In this document: positions 1 to 7,023 of the stretch, in pieces
Layout of the letters: every line of letters starts with the position of its first letter
How positions within the stretch are numbered: position 1 is the first letter of the stretch
Assembly: GCA_964585245.1 (NCBI GenBank)
Contig: CAZPCV010000036.1
Location: 1-14,205 of the forward strand
Direction of reading: 5' to 3'
DNA length: 14,205 nucleotides
Origin: CAZEDL01 sp964585245
Lineage (GTDB): Bacteria > Patescibacteriota > Patescibacteriia > Magasanikbacterales > GWA2-37-8
Notes under the pieces: generated by a model
The model's database searches: none
What the model was told of the DNA's origin: nothing
The model's input: the letters and a program-made list of their open reading frames with translations, nothing else
Made by a program: the position numbers and the translations under genes

Positions 1-2080
1 ACATATGCCAATATCCTGGCGGTAGATCGTCGAACGTAGAGCGCGACAGCGGCAACACCTTCAAGTTTTCTCCATTGCCGATAATCGAGACATCGTATTC
101 GTCGCCTTCGATAAATTCTTCTACCAGCGCGGGCCTGCCGGCTTTTACAATCACTTCTTCTAATTGCTTTTTTAACTCAGCTTTATTGGTTACCACAGAT
201 TTATTCGTAATCCCGATACTGTTATCCGTATTGGACGGTTTCACGATCAGCGGATACCGCAGCTCTGGATCGACTTCTTCGTCCATGCTGTAGATGGTGT
301 CGAATTTGGCGGTGGGAATATTGTGGAATGACAGTAATTTTTTGACTTTGATTTTATCGATGCAAAAACCAAGCGTGAGTGGATTCGAGCCGGTATAGGG
401 TACCTGCAAAATATCTAAGAGTGCCGCCCCATGCGGCTCGAGCAGACTAGAGTCGTTGATACGTTCACAGACATTGAACATCATGTCGATATTGGCTTTT
501 TGAATTTTATCAATCGGAAGCGGGCTCTCGTTCATATCAAAAAATTGTACCTGATAGCCGCGTTCCTGGAGTGTTTTTTGAATTTCAAATCCGACCGAGG
601 TTAATTCGTTGGCTACAGCTTTGGGATCTTCGATACCGTTCACACTCTTAAAAATATTGCCGAGCACGCCGATTTTTAATTTACGGATATCTTTGATATT
701 AAGAAGGCGTAATTTTTCGAGCTTGGCGGTAGCCAAAATATTTTTGCGATTGATGACAGCGAACGACCGATTGTCCTTGCGTTCGGTCTGGCCAATCGAC
801 GATTCGTGGTCAAACGGAATCACCACTACTTCTATTTGTTTCGCGGCCGCTTCTACGCGCTCGTCGGCTTCGCTAAAACTGGCTCCCGTGGCCGTAATAA
901 TCCCCAATGTTTCAAACCCGCTGGGAGCTTTAAATACCGGGTCGCCCACTTCGTGATTCATATCAATCGACACCACCCCCGGCATGGCCGAGGCTTCTTT
1001 CACACCATAGATGGTCGAGACGATACCGGAATCTTCGGGTGCTATATAGCGGCAGGCCCAATGTTTGGCAGGTTCTACTGCCCAATTTTGGGCCATAATG
1101 GGCATACCCAACGCCGACCGGAGCGCTTCTTCTACCAAATCCACCCCCCAGACCTCTTTTACCCCTTCATACAGATAATTCCCGGCAATTCTTCCGCCTA
1201 CTTCTACCAGTTCTGGCCCGCGCGCGGTAATGCACAGCTCGGTATGAGTGACACCATGCTCTACATCCAGAGCCCGATGGATAGCGAGGGTGACACGCTC
1301 GATTTGTTCACGCATTTCCGAAGGAAACTGCGAAGGCAGCGAATCAGTGTGCTCGATAAAATATGGCTCGCACTGACTATGCTTGTCGATGATTGCGATA
1401 ATATTTGTTTGTCCGTCTTCGGTCACAGCTTCCACACTCACTTCTGGGCCATCCAGATACTGTTCGTACAAAAATTGATATTTATTTTCTTCAAAAATCG
1501 GATCAAATTTCGGCGTGGCATTTTTGCGGACATATTCAAAGGCTTCACGTGCTTCGGCTTTGGTATGCACTTCTACCACAAAAAAACTATCGGTGCCGGC
1601 TACGGGTTTTACGACACCGGGCAGACCGATCGCCTCTACCGCCCGATCTAATTCCGTGGCGTTGGTTACCAAGCGAAATTCCGGCTGTTTAATCTGGTAC
1701 TCTGCGGCCCGCTCCCGCATCAAGAGCTTGTTGCGCAAGGCTTTGGCCGTGGCGATAGAATTGCCCGGAAATTTAAATTCAGCGGCAATTTTGGCTGCCA
1801 GCAGTACATGTGCTTCTTCGAGCGTTAGAACCCCATCCAACTTGTGTTTCAATACATACGAGCGCAACTGTGCGATCACCTGCGCATGATTAGTGAGATC
1901 CGACAGCAAAAAATCATCGGCTAGCAATTTAGCCCAATTAGCTTGTTCATTTATGATGGTTAATTTTACACCTAATTTAGTGATTTTCTCTATCAAAGCC
2001 CGGCGACGAATGGTGCCGGTGCCGACCAGCAAGAGGTGCTTCTTTTTAAAAGGATTCTTGGCCAGTAATTTTATTGCCAT
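1..2080 (-). CDS. Two-module ATP-grasp ligase, partial (C-terminus outside window)
   Basis: One uninterrupted frame runs from ATG at 2080 to the left edge, giving 693 residues without a stop. The first half (about residues 1-460) opens with a nucleotide-binding-like strand (LLLVGTGTI). It then has ATP-grasp features: RNKLLMRERA near 117-126, VVKPVAGTDS near 160, YEQYLDGPEVSVE near 208 and EVGGRIAGN near 297. This is the pattern of carboxylate-amine ligases such as the bacilysin-type L-amino acid ligases. A second module starts near 467 (KIGVLGNIF). It resembles D-alanine-D-alanine ligases: FNVCER, PYTGSNPLTLGFCIDK, LIVKPSNTDNSIGI near 612 and EEFIEGDEYDVS near 657. There is no signal peptide, so it should be cytosolic. 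The inferred role is ATP-dependent joining of amino acids or peptides, perhaps in two steps. The substrate cannot be read from the sequence. The start is the first ATG after an attenuator-like hairpin, and no strong ribosome binding site is visible. Confidence 0.85.
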   Translation of the reverse strand, partial: MAIKLLAKNPFKKKHLLLVGTGTIRRRALIEKITKLGVKLTIINEQANWAKLLADDFLLSDLTNHAQVIAQLRSYVLKHKLDGVLTLEEAHVLLAAKIAAEFKFPGNSIATAKALRNKLLMRERAAEYQIKQPEFRLVTNATELDRAVEAIGLPGVVKPVAGTDSFFVVEVHTKAEAREAFEYVRKNATPKFDPIFEENKYQFLYEQYLDGPEVSVEAVTEDGQTNIIAIIDKHSQCEPYFIEHTDSLPSQFPSEMREQIERVTLAIHRALDVEHGVTHTELCITARGPELVEVGGRIAGNYLYEGVKEVWGVDLVEEALRSALGMPIMAQNWAVEPAKHWACRYIAPEDSGIVSTIYGVKEASAMPGVVSIDMNHEVGDPVFKAPSGFETLGIITATGASFSEADERVEAAAKQIEVVVIPFDHESSIGQTERKDNRSFAVINRKNILATAKLEKLRLLNIKDIRKLKIGVLGNIFKSVNGIEDPKAVANELTSVGFEIQKTLQERGYQVQFFDMNESPLPIDKIQKANIDMMFNVCERINDSSLLEPHGAALLDILQVPYTGSNPLTLGFCIDKIKVKKLLSFHNIPTAKFDTIYSMDEEVDPELRYPLIVKPSNTDNSIGITNKSVVTNKAELKKQLEEVIVKAGRPALVEEFIEGDEYDVSIIGNGENLKVLPLSRSTFDDLPPGYWHM

Positions 2081-2095
2081 ACACGACGTATAATT

Positions 2096-2126
2096 AAAAA
2101 CCCAAGCGGCCCGATGCGTGCTTGGG
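2096..2126 (-). terminator. Attenuator-like intrinsic terminator in the ATP-grasp leader
   Basis: Read on the minus strand, CCCAAGC (2126-2120) pairs with GCTTGGG (2107-2101) and is followed at once by TTTTT (2100-2096). The hairpin ends only 15 nt before the ATP-grasp start codon. It therefore lies inside that gene's leader, not at the end of ileS, which has its own terminator at 2253-2288. Regulation by premature termination is an inference. Confidence 0.6.
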
Positions 2127-2131
2127 AATAG

Positions 2132-2194
2132 TTAGAGTGAAATGATAAAAATAATTGCAGGTAACGGATCTTCGGTAGGAAGAAATACGTCCAT
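2132..2194 (-). CDS. Possible 20-residue leader peptide rich in isoleucine
   Basis: A frame on the minus strand begins with ATG at 2194 and ends with TAA at 2132. It encodes 20 residues ending in AIIFIISL, so four of its last seven residues are isoleucine. It stops a few bases before the attenuator-like hairpin at 2126-2096. That is the arrangement of leader-peptide attenuation as in ilv operons. No good ribosome binding site precedes it, and in a short AT-rich stretch ATT/ATC codons are common, so chance is a serious alternative. Confidence 0.25.
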   Translation of the reverse strand: MDVFLPTEDPLPAIIFIISL

Positions 2195-2214
2195 ATATTA
2201 ATTAGGTACTTTCT

Positions 2215-2243
2215 ATGGTAGCGCTGTAACCCCCACCTGTCAA
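2215..2243 (-). promoter_or_regulatory. Candidate sigma70-type promoter for the ATP-grasp gene
   Basis: The minus strand carries TTGACA (2243-2238), a 17-nt spacer and TACCAT (2220-2215, 4 of 6 matches to TATAAT). It lies just downstream of the ileS terminator and would give a leader of about 130 nt. Confidence 0.45.
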
Positions 2244-2252
2244 TTGGGCAAC

Positions 2253-2288
2253 AAAAAACCACCCTGGGTTAGCCGATGGGTGGTTTTT
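2253..2288 (-). terminator. Intrinsic terminator after ileS
   Basis: An inverted repeat pairs AAAACCACCC (2287-2278 on the minus strand) with GGGTGGTTTT (2264-2255), followed by further T residues. It lies 7 nt past the ileS stop codon. Flanking A/T tracts on both sides make it potentially bidirectional. Confidence 0.85.
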
Positions 2289-2294
2289 ATATTT

Positions 2295-5200
2295 TTAAAG
2301 CTTTTGTACGCTAATTGTCATCTTATCTTCGCCTATCTTCACCGAATTAGCCAAAGGCTCTTCGACCCAGCCAATTTCTCCGCTGGCCGTAGCGTTTTTA
2401 ATCTCTGACTCAAAGCGTTGTACCAGGTCACGCACTGCTACTGCCGGAGCCTGACAGAGCAACCGGACCCTATCATTTACCGTTAACCCTTGATCTTTGC
2501 GCAGTTGATTAACTGCCCGGATCAATTCCCTGACCATGCCTTCATCTTTCAATGATTGATCTATTGTGGTGTTAAGCCATACGGTTAGTAGCCCGTCTTC
2601 TTTCGCGGCCCAGCCGTCGCCTTCGGGCGCTTCGGCAAAAGTGGCGCTTTTTACATTCAGCTCCTCGGCAATAATCGCGAGCAGTTCATGATTTTGATGA
2701 ATCTCGTTGGCGTTGGCGGCATACTCTTTGCTGCCGCAGAATAATACGGCGGCGAGCGGCTGGCGAACCTTGAGCTTGTTTTCGGCGCGCAGAGCCAATC
2801 CCAATTCTACAATCTGGCGCAGCACCAGCATATTTTCTAACACTCCCTGATCATGATGTTCCATATGATGAACCGGCCACTTTTCCAAGTGGACGCTACT
2901 AAACTGCGCAGCGTGAGGATCAAGAATTTTTTTAACCGATTGATACACTCGCTCGGCAATAAACGGCGTAAAGGGCGCCATTATTTTGGACAGTGTTTCG
3001 AGCACATACGCCAAAGTTCCCAGAGCCCGTTCACGATCGTGGACGTCGCTACCCTTCACGCGGTCGCGGCTGCGGCGCACATACCACTGCGATAATTCAG
3101 TAATAAACTCTTCGATGGGGCGGGCCGCTTCTGCGAGCTGATAGGCATTGAGGCAGGTAGTAACATCCAACACTAATTTATTAAGTTTTACCAAAATCCA
3201 TTTATCGAGCGGGTGGGCCGAAGCATGGCTGGCATGGTGCGGTGTATCTTTGGCAAATAGTTCATAGAATTCATAGACATTCCACAGCGTGTTGATAACC
3301 TTGCCATACATTTCTTTCACGCCATTTTCGGAAAAATTCAGGCTTTCGGCATGCATCACCGGCGAAGAAACCAAGTAATATCGCATGGCATCGGCTCCAT
3401 ATTTTTCAATTAAGGTGGTGGGGTCAGGATAATTCTGTAATTTTTTACTCATCTTCTTGCCATCTTCGGCCAATACAATTCCGTTAACGACCACATTTTT
3501 AAAGGCAACTTTTTCAAACAAGGCCGTGGATAGTACGTGCAAATAGTAAAACCAGGCGCGCGTTTGATCCTGCCCTTCGCCAATGAATTCCGCCGGAAAA
3601 CTGGCTTCAAATTTGGCTTTATTATCAAATGGATAATGCACTTGGGCATACGGCATCGAGCCAGAATCAAACCAGGTGTCGAGTACATCCGGGATACGCT
3701 TCATCATTCCGCCACAGCGGCCACACGGGAATGTGATTGTATCGACGATATGCTTGTGGAGATCCTCAATTGTTTGACCGCTCACTTTTTCTAAATCTGC
3801 CACAGCTCCAAATACCACCGTATTGTCACAGTGCGACTGCTCCTTACAGCTGCATTTCCAAATCGGCATGACGCTGGCCCAAAACCGCTGGCGCGAAATT
3901 GACCAGTCACGCGCGCCCTCTAGCCATTTGCCGAACCGACCGGCTTTAATATGTTCGGGCGACCAATTAATTTCGGTGGCGAGTTCCAAGGCTTTGTCTT
4001 TTACCGTCGTAACTTTTACAAACCAACTGGAGGTAGCGTAATTTAAGAGCGGCGTATCGCAGCGCCAGCAGTGCGGATAGGTATGCACCAAATTCTTTTT
4101 GGCAAAAAAAAGATTGTGTTCTTGTAAATATTTAACAACGGCAATGTCTGTAGCCAAACGAACTTTGTCATCATCGGAACGCGGCTTCACTTCCTGCCCG
4201 GCCCAGTCCGTTACCTCGGGTTTGAAACGGCCATCGGGGGCCACATGCTGCACCAGCGGAATTTGCTCGCGTTTGCCCACTTTAAAGTCGTCTTCACCAA
4301 AAGCTGGCGCGATGTGCACTACGCCCGTACCGTCTTCGGTCGTGACAAAATCAGCCGCGACGATACGGAACGCGTTCGCAGTATTTTTATAATATGGAAA
4401 CAATGGTTCATAGGTTAGGCCGCACAACTCCTGACCCGAAACTTCGGCTAACACTGAAAATTCTTTGCCTTCAAGTGCACTCTGCAGGCGCTCTTTAGCA
4501 ACGACCAGTACCGCCGACTCACCGGTAACTTCGATCAAGCAATACGTCATCGCCGGGTTCACTGCCAACAACACATTCCCTGGCAGTGTCCAGGGGGTAG
4601 TTGTCCAGGCGAGAATATTTAATTCTTTGCTGGAGAGATACGAGCGATCCAATTCATTAGGCAATTGCAGCTTGGTATTAATCTCGCTCGATGTGGAGGT
4701 AACTTTAAATTTCGCAAACACCGAAATATCTTTCACTTCTTTGTACCCTTCGCTCACCTCTTGTTGCGACAGCGTAGTCTCGCAGCGCGGACAAATATGC
4801 ATCGAACGATAATCTTCGTAGATCAGATTTTTGTCCCAGAGTTGTTTGAACACCCACCACACACTTTCCATATAATCGCGGTCCATGGTGCGGTAAGCAT
4901 TCTCCATATCCACCCAGCGACCCAGGCGATTTACCGTTTTTTTCCAGTCTTCGACATACCCTAATACTTTGCTGCGACAAAGCTCGTTGAATGTGGCGAC
5001 GCCCAGCGTTTCAATATCTTTTTTACTTTTGGTGCCGAGTTCTTTTTCCACAATATTTTCAATCGGGAGGCCGTGACAATCCCAGCCCCAGCGGCGCTCC
5101 ACGCGGTAGCCCTGCATAGTGAAATAGCGGGGCACCACATCTTTAATCAGGCTCGCGACGATATGGCCATAGTGCGGCAGGCCCGTGGCAAATGGCGGGC

Positions 5201-5318
5201 CGTCGTAAAAAACATACGGTTTATCTTCCGGGCGCTCGGAGACTGATTTTTCGAAGGTCTTATCGTCTGACCACAATTTTAAAATATCTTTTTCTTGTTC
5301 GTTGGCATTATAGAGCAT
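2295..5318 (-). CDS. ileS: Isoleucyl-tRNA synthetase, eukaryote-like type
   Basis: This class I aminoacyl-tRNA synthetase charges tRNA-Ile in the cytosol. The 1007-residue product has the HIGH signature as HYGH at 49-52 within PPFATGLPHYGH, and the KMSKS signature as KMSKK near 620. Between them is the editing (CP1) region, with TTTPWTLPGN and a CPRC cysteine pair near 175. More cysteines lie in CSCKEQSHC near 490 and CGRCGG near 533. The WFDSG and GxGQDQTRAWFY segments are typical of the family. A long C-terminal anticodon-binding region follows. The length and motif flavour match the eukaryote-like IleRS class also found in scattered bacteria, a class associated with low mupirocin sensitivity (family knowledge, not tested here). 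Expression is probably controlled by the T-box-like leader immediately upstream. The frame is intact and ends in TAA, followed at once by a terminator. Confidence 0.97.
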   Translation of the reverse strand: MLYNANEQEKDILKLWSDDKTFEKSVSERPEDKPYVFYDGPPFATGLPHYGHIVASLIKDVVPRYFTMQGYRVERRWGWDCHGLPIENIVEKELGTKSKKDIETLGVATFNELCRSKVLGYVEDWKKTVNRLGRWVDMENAYRTMDRDYMESVWWVFKQLWDKNLIYEDYRSMHICPRCETTLSQQEVSEGYKEVKDISVFAKFKVTSTSSEINTKLQLPNELDRSYLSSKELNILAWTTTPWTLPGNVLLAVNPAMTYCLIEVTGESAVLVVAKERLQSALEGKEFSVLAEVSGQELCGLTYEPLFPYYKNTANAFRIVAADFVTTEDGTGVVHIAPAFGEDDFKVGKREQIPLVQHVAPDGRFKPEVTDWAGQEVKPRSDDDKVRLATDIAVVKYLQEHNLFFAKKNLVHTYPHCWRCDTPLLNYATSSWFVKVTTVKDKALELATEINWSPEHIKAGRFGKWLEGARDWSISRQRFWASVMPIWKCSCKEQSHCDNTVVFGAVADLEKVSGQTIEDLHKHIVDTITFPCGRCGGMMKRIPDVLDTWFDSGSMPYAQVHYPFDNKAKFEASFPAEFIGEGQDQTRAWFYYLHVLSTALFEKVAFKNVVVNGIVLAEDGKKMSKKLQNYPDPTTLIEKYGADAMRYYLVSSPVMHAESLNFSENGVKEMYGKVINTLWNVYEFYELFAKDTPHHASHASAHPLDKWILVKLNKLVLDVTTCLNAYQLAEAARPIEEFITELSQWYVRRSRDRVKGSDVHDRERALGTLAYVLETLSKIMAPFTPFIAERVYQSVKKILDPHAAQFSSVHLEKWPVHHMEHHDQGVLENMLVLRQIVELGLALRAENKLKVRQPLAAVLFCGSKEYAANANEIHQNHELLAIIAEELNVKSATFAEAPEGDGWAAKEDGLLTVWLNTTIDQSLKDEGMVRELIRAVNQLRKDQGLTVNDRVRLLCQAPAVAVRDLVQRFESEIKNATASGEIGWVEEPLANSVKIGEDKMTISVQKL

Positions 5319-5507
5319 AGAAAATAAAAAACACCTAAAAAAGGTGTCGAGATCCCGCGCCAGCAGGAGGTACCATCTCGGCGTTATACTTAATTACAGC
5401 GTTAACGGGCTTGTTCCGGAAGACTCTACTATTTGCTTATCGCAAAGTTCTGTCTTCTACACGGCGCTAATCGCGCCTGCTTAGGGATAGTAAGCAATAG
5501 TGTATAT
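5319..5507 (-). ncRNA. T-box-like riboswitch leader of ileS
   Basis: The ~190-nt leader between the promoter and the ileS start folds, by eye, into a T-box-like layout. The antiterminator is clear. Helix A1 pairs CGAGA (5380-5376) with UCUCG (5352-5348). It is followed by the 7-nt bulge UGGUACC (5375-5369), which fits the invariant UGGNACC. Helix A2 pairs UCCUGC (5368-5363) with GCGGGA (5358-5353). UGGU would pair with an ACCA tRNA end, matching the usual discriminator A of tRNA-Ile. Upstream, GAAGAC/GUCUUC (5457-5452/5424-5419) encloses GAA opposite AGUA, an S-turn-like element. CGUUA/UAACG (5407-5403/5386-5382) could be stem III. Stem I is short. An AUC Ile triplet sits in the loop of GCUUA-CUAUCCC-UAAGC (5495-5479), but I could not assign the specifier firmly. 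Confidence 0.75.
5321..5347 (-). terminator. Leader terminator or SD sequestrator before ileS
   Basis: On the minus strand ACACCT (5347-5342) pairs with AGGTGT (5336-5331), followed by TTTTTATTTT up to the start codon. It begins right after the T-box antiterminator helix. It can act as a transcription terminator. AGGTG is also the only ribosome-binding-like sequence, 13 nt from the ATG, so translational control is an alternative reading. Confidence 0.65.
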
Positions 5508-5513
5508 AAGATG

Positions 5514-5541
5514 ATTATAAATAAAACCCGGGAAAAGTCAA
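5514..5541 (-). promoter_or_regulatory. ileS promoter
   Basis: The minus strand shows TTGACT (5541-5536), a 16-nt spacer and a perfect TATAAT (5519-5514). The start point would be near 5507, just ahead of the T-box-like leader. Confidence 0.8.
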
Positions 5542-5550
5542 TTAACTATT

Positions 5551-5582
5551 AAAAAACACACCAATTTTTTGATGTGTTTTTT
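5551..5582 (-). terminator. Intrinsic terminator after the thioredoxin-like lipoprotein gene
   Basis: AAAAAACACA (5551-5560) is the inverted complement of TGTGTTTTTT (5573-5582). A/T tracts on both sides allow function in either direction. It is preceded, on the minus strand, by a perfect 8-bp GC-rich hairpin (GCCGCTCT/AGAGCGGC, 5588-5607) between the stop codon and this terminator. Confidence 0.75.
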
Positions 5583-5616
5583 GGTCAGCCGCTCTTGAGA
5601 GAGCGGCACGGACCTC

Positions 5617-6081
5617 CTATTTTCTCTCGTGTATCCCCAACTCAAGGCACTCATCGCCGCCGTGATCGGCGTCGATCACCTCGGCCCCGCGCAACCGCAC
5701 ACAGGCCGGGAAGGGTGTTGGCTGGCGGCTAGATTGCCACCGCCGGCAGAATGGACGCTCGCTACCAAGCGCCTCACGCTCGGCACAAACCACTTCGCTC
5801 AAGTGGATGCGGTAGCGCATCCACTTATCCCAATCCTCCTCCCTTTCCAGGAAAGCCGGAAAAATAAGCACTCGATGTTTAATCTTATTTTTTTTAAGCT
5901 CTCTATGCAACCAATCGCACCACTCACAATACGTGGTGCCAAAAATGATGAGTTCCGTCTTTTCTGACATTTGACCAGAGGGAACATCATCCCAAGGCAA
6001 GGATACAGGCGGTCTTTCAAAATTTGCACCGCAACCACAAAAGATCAATAACAAACCTAAAACAAGGCTCAAGGCAGGCAT
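5617..6081 (-). CDS. Putative lipoprotein with thioredoxin/glutaredoxin-like domain
   Basis: The 154-residue product starts with a hydrophobic export signal (residues 1-16) ending in FCGC. Cys17 is a likely lipidation site, although the lipobox is imperfect at -3. A thioredoxin-like core follows: ELIIFGTTYCEWC, with the redox pair CEWC at 52-55 at the start of a helix. Near 122 is a TPFP segment where the cis-proline loop would be expected. Extra cysteines occur near 99, 112, 127 and 145. The inferred role is thiol-disulfide exchange outside the cytoplasmic membrane. Whether it reduces, oxidises or isomerises cannot be told. The start is well supported: AGGAG lies 7 nt upstream and a near-consensus promoter 27 nt away. 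It is a monocistronic unit with its own terminator. Family membership rests on motif and order only. Confidence 0.75.
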   Translation of the reverse strand: MPALSLVLGLLLIFCGCGANFERPPVSLPWDDVPSGQMSEKTELIIFGTTYCEWCDWLHRELKKNKIKHRVLIFPAFLEREEDWDKWMRYRIHLSEVVCAEREALGSERPFCRRWQSSRQPTPFPACVRLRGAEVIDADHGGDECLELGIHERK

Positions 6082-6107
6082 TGTTTCTCCTTTTTCGAAG
6101 GAGCGCT

Positions 6108-6136
6108 ATACTATACTATTTTTTAAAATGTGTCAA
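6108..6136 (-). promoter_or_regulatory. Promoter of the thioredoxin-like lipoprotein gene
   Basis: The minus strand carries a perfect TTGACA (6136-6131), a 17-nt spacer and TAGTAT (6113-6108). It lies upstream of an AGGAG ribosome binding site and the ATG at 6081. Confidence 0.8.
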
Positions 6137-6205
6137 TTCATATTTACATTTATATTTTAGCACCTAACTTTGACTACCGGCCACTGGTTTAAAAAATTTT
6201 ATATT

Positions 6206-6238
6206 AAAAAACAACCTCAGTTATTGAGATTGTTTTTA
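6206..6238 (-). terminator. Intrinsic terminator after the six-cysteine lipoprotein gene
   Basis: An imperfect inverted repeat pairs AAAACAATCTCA on the minus strand with TGAGGTTGTTTT (one mismatch, short loop), then further T residues. It lies about 90 nt past the stop codon of the gene ending at 6330. I see no gene in 6239-6329. Confidence 0.7.
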
Positions 6239-6329
6239 TTTTTGATCTCTTTCATCCACGACTAGCTCCTTGGCATGAGTAGTAGTGATACTGCCCATGA
6301 TGGGGATGTGGATGAAGAGGTGGGGCCAG

Positions 6330-6692
6330 CTACAGGCAGCTGGCGGTGATGGTGAGCCCGCCCTGGGAGGGCGGCGCGCAAAGATGGCGGACGGAGGTGT
6401 ACCCCCGCCGTGGGGCGGGGGCGGGGTACTCTGGGCAGGATATTTCCATATTATCGCTGGTGCGGATGGCCTGGAAGCGGGGGTAGCCGCAGGGCAGCGT
6501 CTCCCCCCACGCCCCTGCCCCGAGTGGGTTTTGGGATCCACACTCAACAGTCGACGACATGCGGTCGTCGGAAGTTCGCACCCGCACGTCCCACGGGGCG
6601 GGGCAGAGGCGCCCTGAGATTACCGACTCCGGCTCCGGCTCGCCGCAGGCTGCGACGAGCAAGAGTGAGAAAATTGCTAGATTTGTTTTCAC
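6330..6692 (-). CDS. Small cysteine-rich lipoprotein with an internal repeat
   Basis: I choose GTG at 6692 as start. GAAAGG lies 7 nt upstream and the product opens with a compact lipoprotein signal, MKTNLAIFSLLLVAAC, with lipobox LVAAC and Cys16 as the lipidated residue. A TTG at 6722 would add ten basic residues, but the promoter at 6738-6766 would place its AAGGAG within or at the start of the transcript. The mature part is about 105 residues with six cysteines. Two segments look duplicated: CPAPWDVRVRTSDDRMSSTVEC and CGYPRFQAIRTSDNMEISC share C-x-x-P, RTSD and M. The six cysteines could form disulfides, and the neighbouring exported CxxC protein could act on them (inference). The coding region is strikingly GC-rich beside its AT-rich surroundings. 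I do not recognise the family. Confidence 0.65.
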   Translation of the reverse strand: MKTNLAIFSLLLVAACGEPEPESVISGRLCPAPWDVRVRTSDDRMSSTVECGSQNPLGAGAWGETLPCGYPRFQAIRTSDNMEISCPEYPAPAPRRGYTSVRHLCAPPSQGGLTITASCL

Positions 6693-6737
6693 TTTTTTGC
6701 CTTTCAAGAAAATTTTTTTCAAGGCAAAGGCACTCTC

Positions 6738-6766
6738 CTTATATCACAAAAATTACATTTTGTCAA
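6738..6766 (-). promoter_or_regulatory. Promoter of the six-cysteine lipoprotein gene
   Basis: The minus strand shows TTGACA (6766-6761), a 17-nt spacer and TATAAG (6743-6738), with an extended -10 TGA just upstream. The spacer is very similar to that of the divergent promoter at 6884-6912. The AT-rich stretch 6767-6883 between them contains no gene that I can see. Confidence 0.8.
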
Positions 6767-6857
6767 TGTTAATTTACTCATTATTTATTAGCTTAGAGTG
6801 GCCTCTCTGAAATATTTTTTATAATTTGTAAATTTGAATTGACGCATTTGTTTATAT

Positions 6858-6875
6858 TTTGCCTAACTTTAGCCA
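6858..6875 (+). promoter_or_regulatory. Dyad motif upstream of the -35 box, shared with 9821-9838
   Basis: The sequence fits TTTGSCTAAYTYTAGCCA and matches the copy at 9821-9838 at 15 of 18 positions. It ends 8 bp before the -35 box of the promoter at 6884. A role as binding site for a shared regulator is an inference. Confidence 0.4.
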
Positions 6876-6883
6876 TTTTTCTA

Positions 6884-6912
6884 TTGACAAAATCTGTTTT
6901 TTGTGATATAGT
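6884..6912 (+). promoter_or_regulatory. Promoter of the 79-aa/CHAT unit
   Basis: TTGACA (6884-6889), a 17-nt spacer and TATAGT (6907-6912), with an extended -10 TGA. It gives a leader of about 105 nt before the ATG at 7024. Confidence 0.8.
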
Positions 6913-6949
6913 GTGAAGTTATTTTTTAGTGTTTTTTACAAACTTACTC

Positions 6950-7014
6950 TGCGGTGGTAACAGCTTATTCAAATTGGATAATCTGGTGACGCCGCACAGT
7001 GATGCGGTGAACAG
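6950..7014 (+). promoter_or_regulatory. Leader with two alternative hairpins before the 79-aa gene
   Basis: CCGCA at 6992-6996 can pair with TGCGG at 7003-7007 (6 bp with a G-U). It can also pair, as CGCCGCA at 6990-6996, with TGCGGTG at 6950-6956 (7 bp including one G-U). The two partners are direct repeats, TGCGGTGGTAACAG and TGCGGTGAACAG, and the second runs into the ribosome binding site. A switch between the folds could change access to that site (inference). Confidence 0.35.
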
Positions 7015-7023
7015 GAGGGCGAC

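Noticed and set aside
806..1651. 281-codon plus-strand frame
   Set aside because: It lies opposite the ATP-grasp gene, has no family motifs and no ribosome binding site.
2071..2262. 63-codon minus-strand frame between ileS and the ATP-grasp gene
   Set aside because: It spans part of the ileS terminator, the promoter and the attenuator-like hairpin, and overlaps the ATP-grasp start out of frame.
6236..6617. GC-rich overlapping frames on both strands around the six-cysteine lipoprotein
   Set aside because: Composition is low-complexity Pro/Gly/Arg, with no start signals. Only the frame with the lipoprotein signal is supported.
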